Shown: one piece after another, positions 1-12,425 of the stretch
How positions within the stretch are numbered: position 1 is the first letter of the stretch
How the letters are laid out: each line of letters starts with the position of its first letter
From: Pseudocercospora fijiensis CIRAD86
Taxonomy: Eukaryota > Ascomycota > Dothideomycetes > Mycosphaerellales > Mycosphaerellaceae
NCBI RefSeq assembly: GCF_000340215.1
Contig: NW_006921540.1
Span: forward strand, 3,859,402 to 3,923,401
DNA length: 64,000 bases
Direction of reading: 5' to 3'
The notes under the pieces: generated by a model
Database searches by the model: none
What the model saw: only the letters and a program-made list of their open reading frames with translations
What the model was told of the DNA's origin: nothing
Position numbers and translations under genes: made by a program

Positions 1-329
1 ACCGCTAGGGGAAGATATAGTATATAACCGAGCCTACGCCCTTCGGCTTTCTCGTGTTTATCGTATAGAAGCGCGTTACTAACGGTAAAGGCAGTATAAT
101 TAACAAGCTATAGGCAGTAAAGGACGGAAACTAATACTACTACTACCACTTGTAGCAATAGTATAGGTTACCGAGGGTAACATAACCTATAGCAATATAG
201 GCAGCTATATTTAGCAAGATAGGATAACGAGACTGTCGCTTAGGCTAATAACTAGAGCCCTACAATATAGGCATTGTAGAAGTGTGACATAAACAATGTG
301 CTATACGAGGTTAATAATCTATCTACAAT

Positions 330-3300
330 GCAGAAGGAGGCCTCTTATATAGGCTCAAAACTAGCCTATAGGTATAGAGCCGGTTACTAGCTAATAGCAG
401 TAGTCGATATCCGCGCCTTAAATAAGGTAACGATCCCCGATAGCTATTAGATACCGCTTTAGGCGGACCTTTTTACATAATTAGTAGGGTGCTAGTATAT
501 TAGCACTATAGACTGTCTAACCTTCTTCTACTAATAGGGCGTAAAACCGGAGGATCGTTATAAATTAACGATTAATACTTATCGCGGCTAGGAATAGTAT
601 AAGGTCGCTATTATAGGATACTCGAACAGTGTCTAATTCGTATAGCGGAAGCTAGATTAGATCCTTCGTAACTGTCGTAGCTTTATATAGGCTTATATCG
701 ACAATATCGTAGTGTTTTTATAGACGTTACCTAAGCACCTCGATTATCTAGAAGCGGTTTTCTAGAGATTGGACGCCGTAAGGATTAGCATTAGTCCGAA
801 GAAGACTTTCTTAGGCTTCCCCTCCGCGACCCTTTTAGGTTAGTACGTTAGCGGCCTCGGTTTAGCTACGAGTAAGGAGAAGATCGTAGCGATTACCTCG
901 CTTTAGTTCCTAGAAAACGTATAGAAACTAGAGTATTATCTCGGCCTAACTAACTAGTTACGGCAATATATCCTATACTACGCGTAGATAGCGGCGCCTT
1001 TATAGGCGGAGAAAATACGCTTATTAAAAGGGGCGCTAGTTACCGGCAATAGTCGTCGCTAGTACGTCGCTATTATAACGCTAGGTAAGAACGATTAGTA
1101 CCGCGACGAGCTAGTAAAAGCGTTTCGCTTATTGCAATCTATATTCTACGAGCCCTCCTTCCTATACTATTTCGACTCTAACCGTCGCTTATACGCTAAT
1201 ATAGATTCCTTAAAAGAGTTTGGCTATAGCGCGGTACTCTACTATATCGATAGGGATCTAGACCCGATTCTATCTAGGGGAAAGGCGCAGTTGTTTCCTT
1301 ACTATAAGGTTTAGCCTATTCTGTTCTTAAGCCGAGGCCTAACTTAGGCGGAGATACGATACTAGCTAACTAAGCTCGAATACTTAGGAATCGTATAGAT
1401 AGTAAAAAAGGTAGGCTATTTAATATATACTTTATCGAGGCCGACGACTATCTTTATAGACTACTATACCGCGGTCGGTCTTACTAACTCGGTATCGATA
1501 ACTATAACTACCGATATAGGCAAATAGAACCTAAAGTTAGTAAGGGTATCGATATTCCTTTCGAAATATCGAGTTAATATAGTTTACCGCCTAGGGCGGA
1601 TATACCTAGTTCTAGACGCCCTTAGTCGACTTTTAGAGGATACGGAGTCGCCTAAGTTAACGCCGGACGAGGAGAACTTAGACCTACTCTTTTACTATAC
1701 CGACGTTACGCCCTCTTCGGCCGATCTAGAGGAAGTAGCCTACTTTTATACGATGTTAGTAGAGCTAGATCCGGATTTCCGACGTTAGTTAAACCGAGCG
1801 TATAATAACGACGAATATTAGTCTAGGGTTTTGCGACTAGTTCGATAAGTATAGGCGTAGAATGCTTTAGAGCGTCTCTATTCGGAGGGAGCTAATATAC
1901 CTTCGGTAACGAAAACGCTAGTTCGGTATAAGGGTAGTAAAAATCCGGACCTATTCGTAGGTAATAAGTTTAATAGTCCGCTAGGTATTCGATTCTTCGA
2001 GAGGGACGGCCTCTTATATTTCCGTAACTAATCTTTAGGGCGCGAGCGACTCTATATCCCTCGGGCCTTAATAGGCGAGATCTTCGAGTAGGCTTACGAT
2101 AACTATTACTATTAAGGCTTTTAGCGCGTCTTCGACCGCATTTAAGCTTCCTTCTTTATATATTAACTCGCTTGCTACTTTCGCCTCTATTTAGATTATT
2201 ATTACTAGTATCTCCTTTTGCGTACCCCCCGATACGCTCCTTACGGCGAACTTTACCCGATCTAGAATACGGAGGGCCTATACTATACTATAACGATAGA
2301 TCTCGTAACCGCATTGCCGGTTACGACCGATAGTTTTAATATACTATATACGATTACTTATAAGACGTCTAAGCGGGTAGTAGTCGTCCTAGGCAAAGAG
2401 GACTAGAAGGCCTACGACTAAGGCATCGCTCTAATCGATAGGCTTTACTTAATAGATATAAGTTTGCTAGTAGTACTTATCGCTAATTGTAATCCTCGCT
2501 AGCTAAGCGACTTCTTTAAAGGCGTTTTCTTGCGCCTACGTACGAAGCTAGCTACGTCTACGGCCTACTACCCTTAAACCGATAGTTAATCCGAGCGAAC
2601 TAACTAAACGGTCGAGACGGCGATTCGTTACTAGTTAGCGGATTATCCTAGCGAGGATTAGACGACGTTTATCCTATAGCTATAGGCTACGCTTAATAAC
2701 TCCCGTAATACGACTACCGGTTAGTCGCCGAACGAGGTTGCTATAGGTATAAGGACGAATCTCGACTCGCTCGATATACTATACGACTATCCGTATAATA
2801 GGGCGGTAGCGTATAGCCGTATCTAGAAGGAAGTCTAGGACGCGATTACTTAGGCAAACGTAAAAATAAAAGAATAGTATAATAGTAAGTATAAGCCCCT
2901 ATTCCTTAAGCTAGGTAACTGTATTATGCTTCGCCTATACCGTAGTTACAAAGTGCTAAGTTAGTCGTACAAGTTTAGCTACTGTTTTAAAGGGCCTTTT
3001 ACGGTTCTCGAAAAGGTCGGACAACTAGCCTACTATCTCGAGTTGCCGCTATTAATGTATATCTATCCGGTAATATCGGTTTCGTAGTTAGAAAAAGCTC
3101 CTAAAGACCTAGATCCTTTTAAGAGAACTGTTAATTACAAGCCCCCGCCCGTTATAGCTAAGAACAGTCTAGGTTCTAGCGACGAGGGCGATTCTTACGA
3201 AATCGAGCGCTTTCTCGGGCGACGGACTGTCGTCCGAAGAGGCTAGCCCGTTCTCTAATACCTAGTAAAGTAGAAAGGGTATAGGAGCGCCTATAATATA

Positions 3301-3340
3301 TAGTATAATATCGACGACTTAATAGGCGCGGACAATCTAC
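330..3340 (+). pseudogene. Ty3/Gypsy chromovirus pol remnant (RT, RNase H, integrase, chromodomain)
   Basis: Read in the + frames, ignoring TAG interruptions, this shows the domain order of a chromoviral Gypsy Pol. The reverse transcriptase start (VVDIRALNKVTIPDSY) is near 400-450. The catalytic YxDD position at about 694-705 reads YIDN, so the second Asp is lost. An RNase H-like segment lies at 1130-1320, and contains the only long open stretch. An integrase core ends in a TAYYP..TDS.SERTN-type motif near 2560-2610. A chromodomain-like segment is at about 3190-3340 (EIERFLGRR, then YLVK.KGY). Chromodomains are the diagnostic 3' addition of chromoviruses and target integration to heterochromatin. 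Multiple stops and the altered active site mean the copy is dead. The domain calls rest on motif order; exact borders are approximate. Confidence 0.85.
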
Positions 3341-6300
3341 GCAAAATCTACGATAACGTATACCCTCTAGAGGAGGTACTACTATTTCGTACCCTCTATA
3401 GGGTAGTAAAGCGGACGAGAGCTCGCTAGCCTTTTTTAGAGGTTGCTAGCTCCGCCGACAAAGGCGAGGCCGGGCAATCCCTCGTAGTTCGTCGTAAATC
3501 GATACGACTCCGTAGCGCGACTCCTTCTTCGAAGTCGTAATCCGCCTAGGCGTACCCTTATATTGTTATCGTAACTACGTTACTTAGGCAACCGTTATAC
3601 GTAGACGTAGGCTATTCCTTATTTAGTATCGATCTTTCCGGCATCCTATAATAAGAGAGCTTTCTATTAATTACCGACGACGAATAGAAACGGACCTCGA
3701 GCGCGAGAACCGCGTCCGCCGTAGGGATCGTAAAGTAGTAGCTTTTTAGTAAAAATTTCTATAGCACCGATCGCGATATAAGCGCCTAAACGTTATATTA
3801 TTCGAGTCGGATTTATAACGCGCGTCTCGCCTATACTATAAGGCCGACACGTTCGACCTCCTCTAAGAAGCGATAGCTAAGGAATATCGTAGAAGCGAGG
3901 ATCGAGACCCTTAGGATACCGCGATAGGGAATAGTAAGATTAACGCTCCTCGCGGGGAACCGCTACTATTAGATAGTCTAGGATCGGCCGGACAGTCCTT
4001 ATTTATTACCGGCTTAACGCCTATACCTAAGCTAGAGAGTAAGGCAAGTAATAAAGATATAGTATTAGATACTATAGTCGAGAATTATACGGCCGCGCCT
4101 AAGCTAGAGGACCTAATAGATAAGGCGGATATAGTATTAGATACTACGGTCGAGAGTCGTACGGCCGCGCCGGAGCTAGAGAATATAACGGATAAGGAAG
4201 ATATAGTATTAGACGAAACGGTCGAGAATCGTATAGCCGCGCCGGAGCTAGAGGATATAACGAGTAGAGAGGATATAGCTTTAGATACTACGATCGAGAT
4301 TCCTACGATCGCGGTTAGGCCTAAGGATATAGCGAGTAGAGAGGAGGCAGCTGTAGACCCTTCGATCGAGGTTCCTACGCTCGCGGATAAGCTTAAGAAT
4401 ATAACGAATAGAAGGGATATAGCGCCCGGCGCTATAGTCGAGATACGTACGGCTATACCTAAGATAGAGAATATAGAGAACTCGATAAAGGATTCGGTAG
4501 GTAAAGGAGATACGATAGCGGATTAGATCGGCGAGCATCGTAGAGAGATAGATAACGCCGCGCTCGACCTATAATAACCGCGGCTAGAGGAAAACAGTAC
4601 TAACCTAACGTAGACGCTAGAAGGCTTTATAATTCTCGCTATAGTAGAAGGCAATATCTAATAGATCTTTCGTAGGGCGCTATAGCTTATTTCTACCGAC
4701 GGTAGCTTAAGCACTAGCGAGGTTTAGACGGTCTTAAGCTATACCGCCGAGGATAGGTATATATAGCCTTTCCTAATATTTACCGAGGACGGATCCGATA
4801 TAGAGCTATACTACGTATTAACGGACGCCGGCCGACAACTGTTATAACGACGCGTACCGTTGTTCCTAGGTCGTAGTCGTATTAACGGGACGCTAATAGT
4901 AAGCTTAGTACCGTTACCCCCGGCGGATAAGGTAGACGAGTCTAATTAGGAATCGCTCGATATAATAGCTCGGCCGCAATCGTAGAGAACGCCGGGTAGT
5001 AAGTTTAGTACGGTATAGCGTTAGACTATCGCTAACCTATCGATAGTGCTTCCGAATCTAGACTATCCGCTCTCCGATATTAGACAGTTTTTATTTCTAA
5101 AATATTATGCACCGGCGGTTATCGCGGCGGTTAATCTAGACTACGTTTTCGATAGGAAGTCGTTTATATAGGCGGTTATAGCGCTTACTACGAAGAAGAA
5201 ATAGTTAACGGAATTAGCGAAGGTATTACTAGGCGAGGGCCGACAAATAGGTCGAGTACTCTATAAGGCTATAGCCGACTATTTTATTAATAACGGCGAC
5301 CCTCCGCTATACTATTTAGGTAAATAGGAGTTTATTTAGAAGGGCAAAGCGTTAGAGGTTAGGATTCCGAAGGCCGAGAAGCTATAGGACGCCGTACCTA
5401 GCTTCTTTGCTCTCTACCGTAACGCCGCGGCCTACGCGTCTAGTAGCCTAGTTAACGGTACAGAAAGCGGCCCGACTAATCCCGTTAGCGCGCAGCCTCT
5501 TTATACGCCTTCGGCTTTAGAATCGGCACTACCCTTAACAATACCCGCAAACCGACTAGCTTCGCTAAAATTACTATCTTTATTAGCGTATACCCTTCCT
5601 AATTTACCGCTATTATAGGTACTAGCCTCCCTAACGTAGGCGCCGAGTAACGGCTCGCCGCAAGCGCCCGTACTAGCTCCCTCTAAGCTACTTGCTACTC
5701 CGATCGAGTCGGTATATAAAGAATACCTAGACCCTTTCTCTAAAGAACTCTAGTTCGAGCGACGGCGGCTCCGAGGTTAGCGTATATAATAGACTTTAAT
5801 TAACAAGCGTCTTCTTCGTACTAACGAGATACCCGAATAAGCGGCAATCTAGTAGTACGTAGAATACGAGGACTATAATAAGAAAGTCGATATACTAATC
5901 GCCGCTAATCCTATAGAGCGTAATAAGGCTAAAGATATACGCTTTATCTAGGCCGCGAAACTCGTACGTAACGTATACGCCGAGGACGTAGACGGTCGAC
6001 TACCTAACCTCTTTCGCCTACGCCTATATAAGCGACTCGTTAAACACTATCTAGTAAGGCTTTAGCATTACCTATACTATCTATACCTTACCGCGGGCGA
6101 TCGGCGCTTCTAGATTCTATACGAATTGTATTAGTATATAGGTAAGCTAGTTACCGATTTTAAAAACCTACTCTTTACGTAACTGTACTCCTTCTAAATC
6201 GTAAACAACGATTACGCCTATAAATACTCTATCTTTAGGACCGACCTTTACTCGGACAGTTACGATACGTAGTAGGAGATTTACGCGATACGCTTTAGCG

Positions 6301-8560
6301 AGTACATAGCGCTTATAACTATAGGCGAATTAAAGGAGCTTCCTAACCTAGCTAACCTCGATATAAATTTTCTGCTAACTATTACTTTCTACTACGCGAA
6401 GTTATAGTACCGACTCCTAGCAAATATTATCCGCTTACGCGAGAACTTCCTTAGCTTAAGCACCTATACCGGCGACCTACGATTCTAGCTAGTACTATCT
6501 CTAATCCGCAATAGAGCCGTCGGTCTTATAGTACGCGCTATCTTATACTTCCTATAGACAGTCGACCTTGTATAAGAGTAGTTCTACCGCTTCGTCCTAA
6601 AAGAACATCGCGATAGTATTATAGTAGGCGGTTACCTAGTCCTATATAAGCGTAGCGAGAACGGTAAGGACGTATCCTACCGTAACTATAGTAAGGAATA
6701 CTAGAAGACGGGCAAGCGACCTATTAGCGAATACGTCGGAGCGACGAAGTATTATAAGATCGACCTAACTACCTACGGCGAAGTCTAATTCTTATAGATA
6801 GTAGCTACCGGACGACTCTCGATAGTGCGCCTACCTCTACTAGACTCCTAGCTTAAGGACTATATAGTTTAGCTACTACTAATCGGTATAGAACTTAGTA
6901 CCTAGTCGGCTATATAGCTCTATAAGTAGTATAAGTCGTCCCTTAATTCTAGTAGTCTACTCTATCTATACCGTCGCAACCTAGGTCGCCTAGCTATTAC
7001 CTAGGACGTCGTCGCTTATACCTAGCGGTATGTTACAGTCCGTAACGCCTATACGCTTCGCGGTAAGGGCTATATATCCGCCCTCTATACTAATAAGGCG
7101 CTTACGGACACGAAGGCTACTAATACGTCGCGTACGGAATAGTACGCTTAGCTTACAGATAGCGGTCGCTACTAGAACGGTACCTATACCGCTAATAAGG
7201 GTAAAGGCATACCTCTACTACTCCTTAACCGTTAATACCTAGTAGACTTTAGCCTAGTCTACTAGCTAACTTAGATCGATCCGGTATACGCCTTATCTAC
7301 CTTTATCGCCTATATCTAGACGCTTAAGGACGGCGCTATCCCTAATAGATTAGAGCCCGCGCTAACGCTATAGTTCTATAATTTACCGAAGACAGTCTCT
7401 ACCGATCTAGTCTTCGATCCTTTAGGCGTTTAGGAGCGTATTATATAGGGCAATACTGTTTTTAAGTACGATAAGATAGTAACGAATAAGAATTACTAGT
7501 AGTATAATATCGACTATGCTTAGGATCCTATAGGCGCATTCCTAGTGCCGTTACCCGACTACTCGCTAGACGAGACCGACCTTACTAACGCGTACCTCTT
7601 TAGCAAAATCTTCCTTTCTAAGCTTACGACTCGGACTAAGCCGCAACCTCCGGCCGTTGCCCCGCTAACTAAGGCGATCTAGCTAAACTCCTTACGCGTA
7701 TTACTATCGACTAAGTTAAATACTCGCTAGAAGCTAACCGCTAGCCTATTCTTAGTGCCTCGCCTATCGTCGAAGATACCGCTACCGTCTAACCTATTCT
7801 CTACGCCTACGAAGGCTCTAGCTGCGGCTTAGCTACTACTGCCTAATAACACGGTTGCGTAGCTATAGTATAAGCTCCTATCGCTTCCGATACGCTTACT
7901 ACCTTTGCCCGCTCTATAGAAAAATACTATAGGCGCCTATAGATAATACTAATATAATACGACGGCAATTAGTATACGTACGCTTAACTTACAAGCTCTC
8001 TACTATATACGCTAGTCCGAGTTAGTAGCAACCGAGGTATACTAGCTTTAATAGATACTAGCTAAGGCATAGATCCGCGAAGCAACTAAGCGCTAGATAG
8101 CCTAGTAGTATCGTCTTTCCGCTACGGTCTTAAAGGAGTCGCTTACGCTATCGCTAACCTATCTTTACTACGATTTCTTACGCGTCGCGCTATAATAGGC
8201 AATCCCTATACTATACTTAATTAATAAGGACGCTTTTAAGCTACTCGGCGGCGTATAAGGCAATACTACTAAGGATAAGATCGCTAAGCTTAACGTATAG
8301 ATAGCCGACTACTTTAAGCTATACGGTACTATACGCGACGCCGATACGCTACTATTACTAGGTACCGACTTCTCTAATATCCCTATCGATTAGTTAGACC
8401 GCGCTACTACTATAGCGGACGTAGTTAATACCTCGCTATCCGATAACAAGACTATAAAGACTATCGCGCCTTAGCCGTAGCTAAAGGCGGTTTAGACTAT
8501 ACCGACTAGCTTACGCGACGCCCTTCGTAACCGTCGCAACAAGTAAGTATAAAACCGACG
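3341..8560 (+). other. Unrecognised coding-like RIP-decayed region downstream of the chromodomain
   Basis: For about 5 kb after the chromodomain the + strand keeps long protein-like stretches interrupted mainly by TAG. They include Ala/Pro/Ser-rich segments near 5400-5720 and 7620-7930, and a Tyr/Leu-rich segment at 5900-7300. I recognise no domain. A Gypsy chromovirus normally ends with an LTR soon after the chromodomain, so this is either an additional 3' ORF of a long element or a second element abutting the first. No LTR pair was found by eye. Confidence 0.45.
4029..4460 (+). repeat. Six tandem copies of a 72-bp unit (24-aa repeat)
   Basis: The stretch divides exactly into six 72-bp units (432 bp). 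They typically begin AAGCTAGAG or GAGCTAGAG, carry GATATAGTATTAGAT in the middle and end GTACGGCCGCGCC or a variant. On the + strand the frame stays open and encodes an acidic 24-residue repeat of the type ELENITDKEDIVLDETVENR. Unit length is a multiple of three and copies differ mostly by substitutions, so the array was coding before RIP. The open frame on the minus strand here (4281-4538) is a shadow of the periodicity. Confidence 0.85.
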
Positions 8561-10310
8561 CAGTTATTACTAGAGAGACACGATTCTATACCTAGTATTA
8601 CCGTTCTAGTATACTGTTTAGGTTTAGCCTTTATACGACGCTATTACGCTCTTTTGCCTTAAACCTTCCTATAGTGCGGCCTACTAAGGACCTTTGTTTT
8701 AGGACACTATAGACAGTGCCGACCTTTTTTATAGAAGGGGAGGCTATTACGATATAACACTATTGTATATACGATAGCAGGCAGCGGTTACTATCGACCG
8801 CTACGGTCGCTATTGCTACTAATAGTAGGACTATTATATAGATAGCTTGCCTCGCGGCACCTTAGAGAATATATCAACTTTTGTACTGCATAACTGTTAC
8901 GATACCTTCGTACTGTAACCGTATACCTAGCACTATTACTACTTACCGGCCTTAATAATAGCCTAGTAGTAGATTATACCGTTATACTAAGCAAACTCTA
9001 GTTTTCTATAGAATATTAGAAATTAAAACAGTCCTTACTAGTACGGTCCTTAGTCTAAGAGGCTTTAATCTTAAACTACGGCTCCTACTAGGCTATTAGT
9101 AAAGCGGCATCTAGGTAGAGCTAGGTAGACGTCTATATATAGGTTTAGAGAGTAGGACAAGTACGCTGTACCGTCTACCTACTAGCTATTTCTTTAGTAT
9201 TATCGAATAAGCCTCTTCTATCCTCGAAGTATTAGGCTATCTATAGAATAGAAAGACGTACTAATAAAAGCAGTAGGCAGTCGTCTTCTTATAAGACTAG
9301 TATTAACGCTTAATATAGGTCTATAGGCTACGGAAGTAAGGGTTTAAGTTCTTATACTTAGATAGGAAGGTATTCTTCTTATCGAATTCGGCGACTATCT
9401 TAGCTTTAATATAGGCGTAAAAAGCGGCTATAAACGACTCGTAATTAGCTTAATCTTCGTTATATAGAAAGGTACCTATTTTACCGTTATAAAAGGCTTA
9501 TTATAGTACTAATTTACTAGCCTATAGCTATATATTCTTAAAGGTATACTAGGCGTAGACAAGTAGAGGTATTAAAAAGCATATCTTGTCTAGTAGATTT
9601 ATATAGCTATAGTCTTAATTAACAACCTATAGGCCTAGATCTAGTAGGATATTAACGTAGTAGTCTATAGAGCTTCTTAAAGGCTTTAAATGCCTATATA
9701 AAGCCGGTTTTATCTTCTTTGCTTATAGTAGCGTATTCTAATAGAACTATAGTACTACTACTAGTACTACTAGAGATATTAAAAAGAGGTCGGTTATAGT
9801 AGTTAGTCTTATATATACTACCGTAGACAAGGTATACTAGATATAGGGCGTAGAACTATACTATAAGTAGATAGATTATAAATTTATAAGTAATCTACTA
9901 ACTATACCTTCGCTATCTAGGATCGTATCTAAGTCCTAGTCGTCGTAGTAGTAGTATCTACCTCTTTCTAGAAGCCGTAAAAGTATATTAGAAGCCGATA
10001 TAATACCCTAGTAGACCCTTTAAGCTATCTTTTAGATATTATAAATATCTTATATCGTTTATATATCTATAGATAGTATATTATTAGAATTAGAATATAG
10101 TAAGAAGGGGAGGAACTAATAGTATAGAATCCGGCCGAAACTCGGCTAGTTAGTAACTTATAATCTTCCTTTTTCTATAGACGCGCTAACGTCGATATAG
10201 TACTTATATTCGCTATTAGATCTTCCTCCGATAGAATAAAAGTACCTTAGGTATTATATAGTTTAATATAGATTTGTAATATACGATAATATTAATAGCT
10301 GTAAGAACCT
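8561..10310. other. RIP-mutated repeat DNA, no gene seen
   Basis: AT-rich, TA-saturated sequence at the right end of the block. It has dense stops in all frames and no protein motif that I can name. A short (TAG/CTA)-rich stretch is present near 9740-9780. The boundary with ordinary sequence is at about 10310. Confidence 0.6.
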
Positions 10311-10667
10311 GTTTTGCAGCTCTAGGTCGAGGTAATGAGGTAATAAGCGAAGTGAGCAACGGAACCCGTTCGGCAGGGACGAGGGCCCTCACCGTGCGTC
10401 TCTCGATCAAGGCCGCGCTATATGCATGTGAGTCGCGTGGATAGACATGGGACGAGAGAGAATGAAAGACGGTGAGAGTATGGCATCGATATGTAGATCG
10501 AAGCCGCGATCTTGCGCATGCCTCATGAAAACATTTGGCGGTCTAGCCACCGTCGTAATGTACACTCGAACTCCTCGCTAATGCCACTCATGCCTTGATG
10601 GTATCCTTGATCACGTGTCTCGAACGCCTGCTCATGCCCCTGCACCCAAAGTAATCCGAACTCCGTA
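10311..10667. other. 3' flank of the NUP49 gene
   Basis: Ordinary composition returns here. The segment lies downstream of the NUP49 stop codon (minus strand), so it should hold its 3' UTR and terminator region. No further gene or repeat was seen. Confidence 0.5.
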
Positions 10668-12425
10668 CTAGTACCCATTCGCGCTCAATCGTCCAAGCAC
10701 GAGCTGAGTAACACCTTCTCTGCACTCTCCGACCTGGCCTGCGACCTGCAAAATTCCCTCTTCGAAAATACGCAGAGTAGATGCAATCATGCGGACGCTG
10801 TCCTCGCCGGAGCTCTGATCGCCCATACCAGCTCCCTGTTGTGCCAGTCGCTGGGCTTGCATGACCGTCGAGTCTTCGATAACACGCAGATGGGCCTCGA
10901 TTTCTGAAAGCGTGCCTGCGTAATTTGCCATCGTCTTTTGCAGTTCAGAAGCCATCGGCATGAAGTAGTTGCCGACCAGATCGGTGTCGTAGTTGCTTGG
11001 ATCCTCGCCTTCGGGTGCTGTCTGTGGCTGCTGTAGCCGTTGCTGAGAAGCATAAATGCCGCCAAATCCACTCAAGCTCGAGTTGGGGTACTGATAACCT
11101 TGTGGCAGCGACAAATTCGTTGCTACGCGCTCGATTCGCTGGAAATCCATCTTGTCTTTCTCGGTCAGCTGACGTTGTGCATCGACACCTCGAGCACCCG
11201 AAGCGAGCGCCTGCTCGACATCCTCAGTCTTGTCCCTGATCAACTCGATATCCGGCTGCAAAGAGTTCAGATTCGCCTCGTGCTTTGGAAGGAATGCCTC
11301 GATCTGTCTGGCAAACTCTTCTTGTTTCCTGATCATCTTGTCGATCTCTTCTAGCTCTTGTCTGACATTGTCTGCGCAATCCTCGAATCGTGTGGTTGGC
11401 CGCAGGTTGTCGACAGTGACTTGCGATGCCGCTTGCGGCTGTGCGCCGGCTGTCTGTCCCATGCCGAGTCGACCAAAAGGGCCGGGCTGGGACATTTGCG
11501 CGTGCTGGGTCGCACCGAGTAACGAAGGTGTCTGCTGTGCAGGTCGTGTAGAAGATGATGCGCCAAAGAGACTAGCACCGCCGCTTGTGTTGGTGGTAGG
11601 ATTCACCGATGCGCCAAAAAGGTTACTTGGAGGTGCAGGTTGTGCTGGTTTTGCGAAGAGATTGTTGGACATGCTGTTGTTGCCAAACAGGCTGGGCTGA
11701 TTGTTGCCAAAGAGACTCGTCCCGCCTGCGGGTTGCGTAGTGTTTGACTGTGTATTGCTTGTGCCGCCGAACAAATTCGAGGCGTTTCCAGTCGTGTTTG
11801 ACTGGGCATTGTTTCCGCCGCCAAAGAGACTCGAGGTGTTCGCAGGTTGACTGGTCTGCGCATTGTTATTCGTATTTCCGAAGAGGCTCGCCGTCTGATT
11901 CGTCGAAGATGCGTTGTTTGCAGTACCGAACAAGCTGTTGCCTGCCGGTGCCTGACTCTGCTGCTGTTGGGCACTGTTGTTGCCGGCATTGTTAGCTCGG
12001 TGTGCATCTAGCATGCTCTGCATAGCACTTGTCGACGTCGGCGCTGGGACCGAGCTTGAGGCAGCTGCGGAAGACGAAGCGGAGAACATAATAGATGCCA
12101 GAGCACTTGAAGCAGGAGTGTTGGTGAATGTGCTGCCTCCTACGCCGTTGTTGGCGACGTCTGCTGGCATTTCTGCGAAGAGAGGTTCTTCGGCCGACTC
12201 CCGGTCGAATCTCTTCTGCTCTTTCGCGCTCAACTTGGGCTGGCGCATCTTGCTTTTGTGGCTCATGCTGGGCAACGGGCAATGCAAGGGGTATGGCGAA
12301 AGATGCAGATGCGGACGGGTTCTGGTTTGTGATGGTGTAGAGAAATGAGATGAGATGGATACTTACAAGAGACTGTTCGTCGCTCCAGTGTTTAAGGAGA
12401 GTGAGTTTGATCGTCCGAATGCCAT
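10668..12425 (-). CDS. NUP49: FG nucleoporin Nup49 (Nsp1 complex subunit)
   Basis: A component of the nuclear pore central channel, expected to pair with Nsp1 and Nup57 (family knowledge). The main exon (10668-12267) encodes an Asn/Gln/Ser-rich FG domain with many SLFG repeats (roughly residues 120-280). A C-terminal region with coiled-coil character follows (VRQELEEIDKMIRKQEEFARQIEAF and onward), ending near the stop. I add a short first exon at 12367-12425 that encodes MAFGRSNSLSLNTGATNSL, a start typical of fungal Nup49. It is joined by a 99-nt intron (12268-12366, GTAAGT..CCCAG) whose phases fit exactly, giving 552 aa. The segment after the junction (SHKSKMRQPKLSAKEQKRF) is less familiar for this family, so the acceptor could lie elsewhere. 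Head-to-head with the secreted-protein gene at 13314. Confidence 0.85.

Larger units (their letters stand above)
1..10310. mobile_element. RIP-mutated repeat block, left edge
   Basis: The whole stretch has almost no CA or TG dinucleotides and is full of TA, while CG is retained. This is the signature of repeat-induced point mutation acting on both strands of duplicated DNA in ascomycetes. Frames that still resemble proteins are broken nearly always by TAG, as expected from CAG and TGG codons. The composition changes abruptly to ordinary sequence at about 10310. The block runs off the left edge of the window, so the 5' end of the element, and any 5' LTR, is not visible. No intact gene is supported here. 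Confidence 0.9.

Noticed and set aside
1132..1314. 60-codon open frame as a stand-alone gene
   Set aside because: It is the RNase H part of the decayed Gypsy pol that by chance lost no codon to TAG.
4281..4538. 85-codon minus-strand frame
   Set aside because: Antisense shadow of the 72-bp in-frame repeat, which reads as a better protein on +.
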